Part shown: positions 23,876 through 31,695 of the stretch, piece after piece
Layout of the letters: each line of letters opens with the position of its first letter
Numbering within the stretch: position 1 is the stretch's first letter
Assembly: GCA_002066995.1 (NCBI GenBank)
Contig: MWTC01000039.1
Location: forward strand, 82,499 to 146,498
Origin: Sphingobacteriales bacterium UTBCD1
GTDB taxonomy: Bacteria; Bacteroidota; Bacteroidia; Chitinophagales; Chitinophagaceae
DNA: 64,000 bases
Direction: 5' to 3'
Notes under the pieces: model-generated
Database searches by the model: none
What the model saw: only the letters and a program-made list of their open reading frames with translations
What the model was told of the DNA's origin: nothing
Made by a program: the position numbers and the translations under genes

Positions 23876-26767
23876 TCATTTTCCTGTTAATAAATACAAT
23901 GAGATATCTGCTATATCCTGTTCTGAAATGCCCATAACGTCAGGGTCGGGCATCAGGCTTTTTTCCTGTTTTTGTCTTTTTGAGATTGTGGATTTTCCTA
24001 TTGTATGATTTTGACCGGAAATATCTTTTATAATTACATTTTGTGCATTCTCACTTATTAAAAAGCCAAAATAAGAATTTCCATCTTTAGTATTAATTAA
24101 TAAAGGTTCATAGCCTACCATGATAGAAGCACTTGGATTTATAATCGCTTCTAATAAATTCTCCCGATCAAACTTTGTTCTTATGTTTGTTAAATCAGGC
24201 CCAATTGAAGCACCTGATTGTCCCATTCGGTGACAAGAGGCACAATGCGATGCAAAAAGCGATTTTCCCCTGGATAGATCTCCCTTCATTTGTTCAATAT
24301 CCTCTACAGTATATTTCTTCTGAACTTCTGATCGCTTAAAATATTTCTCCGCCTGAACCCTGACTGCCATACTAGGATTTTGAAAAATATATTTCCCTAA
24401 TAATGACTTCAATTCTGACGGAAATTTATTCTCAGCAATTGACCCAACCAAAAGTTGTCCTCCTATTGAATCTAATGCTGTTTGCTTTAAGATATCTTCG
24501 CGTACAGCAAGAGGAAGGTGTTCATCCTGAATTGATTGTATTTTAATTTTGACAGCAGTCATCTTTTTTTCATAAGTAGTATTGATCTTTAATTTACTCC
24601 AGTCCAAAAATGAGTACCAATCATTGCCCTGCTTGAAAGAAAGCCAGTAGGTAGCATCATCGGCTATATCTTTCATGGAACTTTTACTTAGTGACATCAT
24701 GCTTTCCGCGGCCTTCTTAGAATTTATAAATCCGATGGCCGTAACTGCCTCCTTTCTGTCGGACTCACTCAAGGATGAATCAGTAGCCCGTTTCACCAAA
24801 TCAGGTAATGCACCTTCCGGGTGTAGAACCCATGCAAATTTGCTCATTCTGTCATCCCAACTTCCCGCGTCCCTTTTTGCAGCTAAAAGTTCTTTCAACA
24901 GAGGATAAACCTCTTCCTCATGCCCTTTTAGTGCATCAGCCAGAGCGTTAAGATACCAACGATCGCTACCATCATATTGCTTGCATAATTCCAGAAGAAT
25001 CGGTTTAGTCTGTGTAAAAGGCAGATCTCTTAGTGCTACCGCAACTTCTCTTCTTACAAAAGAAGAAGTATCATCCTGTAGTTGAACAGCAAATGGAATG
25101 ATATCCGGAACTACTTCCCTCAACGCCCGAAAGGCAGTTGCTCTTACCTCTTCACTTGCATTGGACAACTGGGATTTAACAATTTCTATTCCTTTTGTTC
25201 CTGTTCGGGATAACAACCATATTGCGCGAGCTCTTACATAAGGATTTTCGTCTTTTAATAACGCTTGGACAGGTTCGATGGCAGCTTCTCTCTGTTGCAA
25301 TAATGCCAGGAGCGCCATATATCGAACATTGATTGCAGGATTTTTAAAAGCTTCTATTTGACCCTCGGTGGTGGAGAAATCTAATTTTGGTGAATGAAGC
25401 CGTTTATTTTTAGGTGTAACCCGGTAAATCCTGCCAATACCGAGCTTATCCTGCATTTGATCTCCTCCCACAATACCATCATACCAGTCGGCTATGTATA
25501 TAGCCCCATCAGTACCTATAGCAACATCGCTGGGCCGAAACCATTTTTCTTTTTGGGTGTCACTTACACTTTCATCCCACATATACATTACATTATCTTC
25601 CTTAAGTGTAGTAATAAAGTTCACTCTTTTTCCCGAAAGCAAACCTGATAATGACCGATAAGGATAATATCCAAATATTGTATTCCGACCTGCGTCAGCG
25701 CTTAATAACAATCCGCGATATTTTTCTCCGAGTCCATCGCCTTCATTCAACACAATCCCAGTTGGAGCACCTGCACCAGTCCTGTCTCCGGCAGGCATTA
25801 TGCCCGGATCGTCCTGATGCCATTGTGCAGTAAATAAGTCCTGTCCAGGCCGCTGATCAGCCTGCCAGGTACGGGTACCGTCATTACTAAAAAAACCTGC
25901 ATTTGCTCCTTCAGGGAACCAGGACACACGACATGCAGCTACCTCTTCATCATTATCATTTTGCCAGAAATTACCATACGAATCTTGCGTAAATTCATAG
26001 GAATTCCGGAAATTGTGTCCAATCACTTTTAAACCGGAACCATCAGGACGAATCCGCAGCGCCAATCCTCCTACCCAAACCTTTCCGTCATCGCTTTTTA
26101 AATTACCCTGGTTAGTCTTATGTTTATTAAATTTACTCCATGCAGCGCCTCCGTTATACACGCTGCCTGATCTTAAAGTCCACCCACTTTTATCTGTAAC
26201 AATATGGGGGCCGGCATTCCCTGTATTAAAATAGAAGTTACCATCCACACCGGCGAATAAAGCGTGTAAGGAATGATCATGGTTTCTTCCCCCAAATCCG
26301 GTCAGGAAAATTTCTTTCTTATCTGGTTTATCATCTCCATCTTCATCGGTATAAACAATGAGATGGGGGGAGCATGAAACAAATACTTTTTTCCCAATTA
26401 CGGCAATGCCCAGAGGCGCAACCAGATCTTTGTCTTGCACAAATACTTTTGAGGAATCGGCAAGTCCATCATTATCCGTATCTTCAAGAATCATGATTCT
26501 GTCACCTGCCGAATGATACAGAAACTTTGTTGAATCATTCCTAAAGTTACGATAGTCAACTGCTTCTGCTACCCAGACCCTTCCCTTTGCATCTATATCT
26601 ATATTGGTTGGATTGTAAAAAAGTGGAGATTCCGCCCATAAATTAATTTCTAAATCATCCGGGAGAAAAAAAGGAATATCTGTTACTACTCCTGATTTAG
26701 GAGAATTACATGAAATCAATAATATTATTTCCCAGATAAGAATTATTAAGGTGGATAGTTTTTTCAT
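23876..26767 (-). CDS. PVC-type haem-binding CxxCH protein with HEAT repeats (lipoprotein)
   Basis: A 963-residue lipoprotein (lipobox LLISC near residue 20). Residues ~30-430 form a propeller-like dehydrogenase domain of the 'membrane-bound dehydrogenase' type: NPTNIDIDAKGRVWVAEAVDYRN, DTDNDGLADSSKVF, GRNHDHSLHALFAG. HEAT-like repeats follow (~480-760; NPYVRARAIWLLSR, SSFVRREVAVALRDL). The C-terminus is a cytochrome c domain with haem motif CASCH (842-846) and a later MPDPDVMG likely giving the axial Met. The family is abundant in Planctomycetes/Verrucomicrobia and in environmental Bacteroidota near glycan genes; its electron donor is unknown. It lies between the FG-GAP gene and the phosphatase with short gaps, so probably one transcript. 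Confidence 0.85.
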   Translation of the reverse strand: MKKLSTLIILIWEIILLISCNSPKSGVVTDIPFFLPDDLEINLWAESPLFYNPTNIDIDAKGRVWVAEAVDYRNFRNDSTKFLYHSAGDRIMILEDTDNDGLADSSKVFVQDKDLVAPLGIAVIGKKVFVSCSPHLIVYTDEDGDDKPDKKEIFLTGFGGRNHDHSLHALFAGVDGNFYFNTGNAGPHIVTDKSGWTLRSGSVYNGGAAWSKFNKHKTNQGNLKSDDGKVWVGGLALRIRPDGSGLKVIGHNFRNSYEFTQDSYGNFWQNDNDEEVAACRVSWFPEGANAGFFSNDGTRTWQADQRPGQDLFTAQWHQDDPGIMPAGDRTGAGAPTGIVLNEGDGLGEKYRGLLLSADAGRNTIFGYYPYRSLSGLLSGKRVNFITTLKEDNVMYMWDESVSDTQKEKWFRPSDVAIGTDGAIYIADWYDGIVGGDQMQDKLGIGRIYRVTPKNKRLHSPKLDFSTTEGQIEAFKNPAINVRYMALLALLQQREAAIEPVQALLKDENPYVRARAIWLLSRTGTKGIEIVKSQLSNASEEVRATAFRALREVVPDIIPFAVQLQDDTSSFVRREVAVALRDLPFTQTKPILLELCKQYDGSDRWYLNALADALKGHEEEVYPLLKELLAAKRDAGSWDDRMSKFAWVLHPEGALPDLVKRATDSSLSESDRKEAVTAIGFINSKKAAESMMSLSKSSMKDIADDATYWLSFKQGNDWYSFLDWSKLKINTTYEKKMTAVKIKIQSIQDEHLPLAVREDILKQTALDSIGGQLLVGSIAENKFPSELKSLLGKYIFQNPSMAVRVQAEKYFKRSEVQKKYTVEDIEQMKGDLSRGKSLFASHCASCHRMGQSGASIGPDLTNIRTKFDRENLLEAIINPSASIMVGYEPLLINTKDGNSYFGFLISENAQNVIIKDISGQNHTIGKSTISKRQKQEKSLMPDPDVMGISEQDIADISLYLLTGK

Positions 26768-26799
26768 TTGTTAAAGAATTTAAGAAAAGAAATATTTGG

Positions 26800-27948
26800 T
26801 CAATTTGTTTGATTAAAAAATACCCATAATCCGTCTTTGCCAGCGACTACTATATCTTTTCTGCCTGTATTATGCAAATCTGCTATAGCGAAAAAAATAC
26901 CTGCTCCTTTCCCCACTCCTAATGGTCCATAACTGATAACATTCTTGACGAACGATTCACCATTCCACTTAAAATAATAAAGTCCGATTGGATCTCTGCT
27001 GCCCGGATCATAGCTATGCGCCCGATAACGTTTTCCGGTGATTAGCTCATTTTCTCCGTCGTTATCTATATCTACCCATTGCATAGTATGATATTGTGAT
27101 TCAAAAGGATCAATAGGATGTTTCATCCAGGTCCTATTATCGCCGCCAACAGATTTTTGCTCAAACCAATCAAGTCCATAGCCATGCCCCTGTCCAACTA
27201 TTATGTCGTTCAGCCCATCTTTATTCACATCTACGATGACTACCGGGAAACTTGCATCTCCCAATTCAAACTCTTTATGAAATATCCATCCATCTTTAAA
27301 TGGATTTTTGGGACTCTGGTACCATCCATTATTTACAACAAAATCTCCAGGCCCATCGCCATTAATATCGCCAAAGCCCAATCCATTCTGCTGAAGATTG
27401 CCTACGGTAATTTTAGAAAACTTCCCTGTGGGTTTATTTTGGGCGTTTAATTCAAGACGATAAAATACTAATGGACTTCCAGGCGTACTGGGAACGATTT
27501 CAGGGATACCATCTTTATCAATATCTATCCCCATGACACTTTCCACATTACCAGGAGTGTCAATAACATGTAAATTCCATTCGTTATCGTTTCCGGGATT
27601 TTCCCTCCACCAGATACTTTTTTTAAACCAATCACCAGTTATATAATCCATTTTCCCATCTCCATTCACGTCTATAGGAATTGTTGCAAAATCATCCCAA
27701 TATTGTCCTTTACCAGTTCGATTAACACCACCAATATAATGGCTCTCATAAAAATCCGGTCCTTCATACCAGAAAGCTCCTGATATTATATCCGGTTTTC
27801 CGTCATTATTTACATCAAAAACTCCAACAGATTCAAAACTTTCAGCAGCTATCATTTGTGGCCTAAACTTTAGAACAGAAGGCTTAAGTAATGAAGTCAA
27901 CAGAAAAATTCCGGATAGAAACAAAATGATTAAAATATATTTTCTCAT
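26800..27948 (-). CDS. Secreted FG-GAP/VCBS-repeat protein, seven-bladed propeller
   Basis: An ~382-residue exported beta-propeller of unknown function. Seven calcium-loop motifs can be read: DVNNDGKPDIISG, DVNGDGKMDYITG, DIDKDGIPEIV, DINGDGPGDFVV, DVNKDGLNDIIVG, DIDNDGENELITG and DLHNTGRKDIVVAG, which matches an integrin-like seven-bladed fold. The start at 27948 (MRKYILIILFLSGIFLLTSL) gives a clean signal or anchor; the frame is open to 28029. Such proteins often sit in glycan loci as binding or scaffolding partners, and some related folds are lyases, but no active site is recognisable. Upstream is the Tat-exported gene, with ~280 bp between. Confidence 0.78.
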   Translation of the reverse strand: MRKYILIILFLSGIFLLTSLLKPSVLKFRPQMIAAESFESVGVFDVNNDGKPDIISGAFWYEGPDFYESHYIGGVNRTGKGQYWDDFATIPIDVNGDGKMDYITGDWFKKSIWWRENPGNDNEWNLHVIDTPGNVESVMGIDIDKDGIPEIVPSTPGSPLVFYRLELNAQNKPTGKFSKITVGNLQQNGLGFGDINGDGPGDFVVNNGWYQSPKNPFKDGWIFHKEFELGDASFPVVIVDVNKDGLNDIIVGQGHGYGLDWFEQKSVGGDNRTWMKHPIDPFESQYHTMQWVDIDNDGENELITGKRYRAHSYDPGSRDPIGLYYFKWNGESFVKNVISYGPLGVGKGAGIFFAIADLHNTGRKDIVVAGKDGLWVFFNQTN

Positions 27949-28230
27949 TCTGAAAGGGTTATTTTGAGTTTGATACATAGTTTTACATTTACTAATCAAT
28001 CCTTCAATGAGACTCATGATTTTAAACAATAATTAAATTTGACAAAACTTCAGTGTTTATGCTGATAATTCTTTGGCTATTTTGAGTGATCAAAGCTTTT
28101 CCCATGGATAGTTTACACAGATATTCAATTGAGCCAATGTAATATTTCTTTTTACTGAAATACTTAACAGGCAAAAACTTAAAACATGGTTTCATCGTAT
28201 CAGAATTTAAATAATAAAACGATAAATTCA

Positions 28231-29745
28231 TCAATTCAAATTGACAACCTGGCATATACCAGGATTATAATTAACCATGACAGGTTTCGTTCCAACCAAT
28301 ATTTTAACAGGCTTTTTTTCGGAGCCAAAATCAGTTCTTCTTACCAATATTTTATCATTAAGTGCAAGGCCTGATATAATGATAGCTTCTTCTTCCTCGG
28401 GAACATCGAAGTTAACTGGCCATCCGTATTCAAGAAATTCCCTGTATTGAAGCGCTGCCGAATACACTTCATGAACAAGCTTAACTTCTATAGAAAACTC
28501 CTTTTTTTCACTCCACATAAAAAAAGAATCATTGCCCCTGAGTAACATATGCCACAGCAATTCCCGATAACTTCCTTCACTCATTTGCCTAAACTCTGTG
28601 TTCTGCCTATCTTCTCCGATAAAAATTGTATTCCAATGGACAAAACTAACGACCGGTATTCCGGCAGTAACATTTTTTAAGCTGTTACTGGCTACTCGAA
28701 GCATGTTATAGAACCACCTGTAATCAGTATTACTGAATTTATACCATTTATAAATATTATCCCAGGTGTAAACGACAGGCATTGCCATTGTAAATCCTGT
28801 ACGGGAGAAGTTATTGTGCCATTTCCGATATTTTGCATTTTGCTCCTGCTTATAGGGCTGCCATGATTCATGTTTTTCATAATAATCATACCAATACCGA
28901 TAGCCATCATTCGGATAATCACCATAATTCCCTATTAGAGATCCCGGAAATCGAGACAGTACAGGATAACTATATGAATAATATTGTAAATAAGCACGCA
29001 TATCCATTATTACCCTTTGAAATTTATCATAGCTGAAATTCTTGCCCAGGTATTCCACACATCTTTTACATCGTTGAGATGCCTTATAAGAACCATTAAC
29101 CGATAGGGGGCCATCAATTTCCCAATCCGTATATATAAAGTCAACTTCTATATCTTCTTCTTTATACTTTTTGACAAAAAATTCTACTCTTTCCCGAATA
29201 AATTCTTTCCGGTAATCAAGTGTGAAGGGACATCCTATTTTATGATCTTTTCCAAAACTATAATCAAAAAAAGGATTTCCGTTTTTATCAATATGCGCTG
29301 TTTTTTCATTACCATCAAAGAACGAATTAAGTAAAGAGGTCGCATCAATATTCACATGTTGATTAAGTTCTTTCTGCGCCCGTGCAATTGAGAGAGCTGA
29401 ATTTAGAGAATTAAGCCTTTGGTTTTCATCCCACCTCCATGAGCAAATTATCCCTACTCCTCTTTTATCTAATAATTCTACCAGTTGTTTTGCCTCCTCT
29501 ATATCCAGATCTCCGGGATCAATAGCAGGCCATAAATATAACGGAAGCCTTTCGCCCCTGGAATATTTAAGAGGAGTAGTATTTTCGAGTATTGTATTTA
29601 TATTATCTGACCACTCTCTGAATTGCCTCTTATCTTTTTTATAAGCTTTTGAATCAAGAAAGCCTTTACCAATGTCATTATGGATATTGTAAAAAAGACC
29701 CATGAATCCGATTGTTTTAAAAAAATCTCTTCGATTATTTTTCAT
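28231..29745 (-). CDS. Tat-exported protein of unknown function, possible glycoside hydrolase
   Basis: 504 residues, not assigned to a family by me. It begins MKNNRRDFFKTIGF, a twin-arginine export signal. After a ~50-residue linker there is a barrel-like pattern of alternating strands and helices: LPLYLWPAIDPGDLD (68-82), GVGIICSWRW, VDFIYTDWEIDGP (201-213, with acidic residues at a strand end), AMPVVYTWDNIYKW, GIPVVSFVHWN, and LLWHMLLRGNDSFFMWSE. The C-terminal ~60 residues look like a small beta domain. A CKRC pair at 226-229 is present. Acidic residues at strand ends plus the position between the GH123-like and FG-GAP genes suggest a new or divergent glycosidase; this is inference. Confidence 0.55.
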   Translation of the reverse strand: MKNNRRDFFKTIGFMGLFYNIHNDIGKGFLDSKAYKKDKRQFREWSDNINTILENTTPLKYSRGERLPLYLWPAIDPGDLDIEEAKQLVELLDKRGVGIICSWRWDENQRLNSLNSALSIARAQKELNQHVNIDATSLLNSFFDGNEKTAHIDKNGNPFFDYSFGKDHKIGCPFTLDYRKEFIRERVEFFVKKYKEEDIEVDFIYTDWEIDGPLSVNGSYKASQRCKRCVEYLGKNFSYDKFQRVIMDMRAYLQYYSYSYPVLSRFPGSLIGNYGDYPNDGYRYWYDYYEKHESWQPYKQEQNAKYRKWHNNFSRTGFTMAMPVVYTWDNIYKWYKFSNTDYRWFYNMLRVASNSLKNVTAGIPVVSFVHWNTIFIGEDRQNTEFRQMSEGSYRELLWHMLLRGNDSFFMWSEKKEFSIEVKLVHEVYSAALQYREFLEYGWPVNFDVPEEEEAIIISGLALNDKILVRRTDFGSEKKPVKILVGTKPVMVNYNPGICQVVNLN

Positions 29746-29792
29746 TCTTATAAGTCCAATACATTTTTAAATGGTTGGTTAGTACAAATCAA

Positions 29793-31619
29793 TTATTTTT
29801 TCTTAAACTTCATTATCTGATGAGCTATCTCTTCCCGAACGGATAAAATTGATTGCGAGTTATAATTTATCCCCCACCAGTTCGGAGCAATCTTAGATAC
29901 AAGATTTGTTACAAATTCTCTTCCTGCTAACGATTCAAGAATAGTAAAATATTTATAATCTGTTAATCCATCTCTGATATTTTTCAAACGGATTGAAGCA
30001 ATAGGACCTTTTATCCCACATTCAGTTCCCGGATAGATAAGAAATCCTCCTCCGTTATAGGTACCATGGCGAGCTATAAAGCCGGGAAACAACCAGGGAT
30101 TGTTTACTCCATCAGTCATTGTTGACCAGTAAAGGAGGCCTGTAATTTTATATTGCCAATTTATCCAGGTAGGAATTCGGTAAGAACTTAGATCATTATC
30201 GGTATGCCAATAAGGTGGATCGTAATTTTTTTCCTGATTATAATTAGGGTCATAATCCGGTGTCCTCTGTGATATTGCTGTATAAGACCACACCTCATCC
30301 CCCTGAGATAATTTTTCATCAATGGTTTTTGGATCAATAAAGGCAAAAAGAGGGCACCAGATATCAACCGATGGATCAATGTCAACCCATGAAGAATCTT
30401 GTGGGTAAGTCTGTTCAACAACAAGACGCCTTAAAAAAGGAGCTCCTTCATGTACCACCTTACCAAGCTCTAGTACCATTTCGTATGCTTCTTTCGTATT
30501 AGGCTCATCATACATGTAGAGATATGCTGACTTATCCCATCCGTTAGTCTTTATATATTGATAATAATCTTTAAAATAATTGATAGCCTTATTCCGATCT
30601 GTAGTGATCATTTCTTCTTTGGGAATGTTGGGCATTGGCACTGGGAAATTGGAAATATTTAACTTCTGAATAAACTCTTTTAGTAATTCTGTCTTTTCAG
30701 GTACAATATTCAAATGCCCATTTTCCTTCATTTCAGGAAAGAAATAGGAAGGTAAAGGCGGATTAATTCCATTATCAGCCATAAGCTGACTATACCGCAA
30801 TTCGATCTCTCTAAATTCCTTTGAGTTCGGAATGACGTTAAAATATTGAGAAATATTTTCAAGACCACCAAAATGATTATCATGAACAGGTGCATCCGGA
30901 AGGGAAAAATCCCATACATTGAGAGAAATAGGTATGGAAACTGATCTGACTGATGCATCTTCTTTTGAAACTCCCCATTGTGAAGGAGCACTTCTATAAG
31001 TAACTTTCAGCAAACCACTATATTTATCAGAAATAGCAGATTTGGGAATTGAAATATCTACCCAAATGGGTTGATTTTGTTCCTTCCAAACCGTAAAAGG
31101 AATTCCCACAATTATCTTTTTATTGTTCTTTGTCAGGTTTTCTGAATCCTCTTTATATGGATTCGCTAATGGAACGAGAGGGTCTGGATACAATCCGGGA
31201 GGCAATTGAGCTCTTGGACTAGGTTCCCTTACAAGAACATATATTTCTCTATAAAGTCTTATGTTTTCTTTACTTATAATACCTGATTTCCCCTGAAGAT
31301 CCGTACATTCAATTTGAGTTACCAGGGCAGCATTATGAGTAGCTGAAATAGCGACCTGAAAAGATATAGTTTCATTTTTAGCTCCTTTTATATCAACCTT
31401 TTCTGTTCCAAAAGGCGATTGATCTAATCCTATCCTTTCCATACTATTCATCGAGGTCAGCCTGACAAAGTTATTTCCTTCAACATTCACCTCTTTATTC
31501 GCAGCACTGTCTTGTTTATCACCCTGATTACATGAGAGGCTTCCCAAACTCATTAGAAAAATTAATCCCATAAACATTTTTCGAAAGCTAACTTTTAACA
31601 AAAGGGAATTGTATTTCAT
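29793..31619 (-). CDS. GH123-like/DUF4091 lipoprotein, putative beta-N-acetylgalactosaminidase
   Basis: A 608-residue lipoprotein (lipobox LGSLSC, Cys30). An N-terminal beta-sandwich (~50-240) has the expected ISFQVA, QPIWVDISIPK and ISLNVWDFSLP segments. The TIM-barrel follows with YLYMYDEPN, whose Asp371-Glu372 pair matches the adjacent Asp-Glu of GH123 enzymes that use substrate-assisted catalysis. The DUF4091 end has GGGFLIYPG and SIRLKNIRDGLTDYKYF (about 548-585). GH123 members characterised so far cleave beta-linked GalNAc. It lies downstream of the DUF5107 gene and upstream of the Tat-exported gene. The fold assignment is good; the exact substrate is inferred. Confidence 0.8.
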   Translation of the reverse strand: MKYNSLLLKVSFRKMFMGLIFLMSLGSLSCNQGDKQDSAANKEVNVEGNNFVRLTSMNSMERIGLDQSPFGTEKVDIKGAKNETISFQVAISATHNAALVTQIECTDLQGKSGIISKENIRLYREIYVLVREPSPRAQLPPGLYPDPLVPLANPYKEDSENLTKNNKKIIVGIPFTVWKEQNQPIWVDISIPKSAISDKYSGLLKVTYRSAPSQWGVSKEDASVRSVSIPISLNVWDFSLPDAPVHDNHFGGLENISQYFNVIPNSKEFREIELRYSQLMADNGINPPLPSYFFPEMKENGHLNIVPEKTELLKEFIQKLNISNFPVPMPNIPKEEMITTDRNKAINYFKDYYQYIKTNGWDKSAYLYMYDEPNTKEAYEMVLELGKVVHEGAPFLRRLVVEQTYPQDSSWVDIDPSVDIWCPLFAFIDPKTIDEKLSQGDEVWSYTAISQRTPDYDPNYNQEKNYDPPYWHTDNDLSSYRIPTWINWQYKITGLLYWSTMTDGVNNPWLFPGFIARHGTYNGGGFLIYPGTECGIKGPIASIRLKNIRDGLTDYKYFTILESLAGREFVTNLVSKIAPNWWGINYNSQSILSVREEIAHQIMKFKKK

Positions 31620-31695
31620 ATTTAATCGTATTTTGGAAATCGGTAAAAAAATAAATTTTTCATCTTATAATCTTAAAATAATTAAACCTAATTGT

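Noticed and set aside
28022..28255. 77-codon open frame on the minus strand between the Tat-exported and FG-GAP genes
   Set aside because: No recognisable motif or signal, overlaps the ends of both neighbours, and is rich in rare-looking residues; probably chance.
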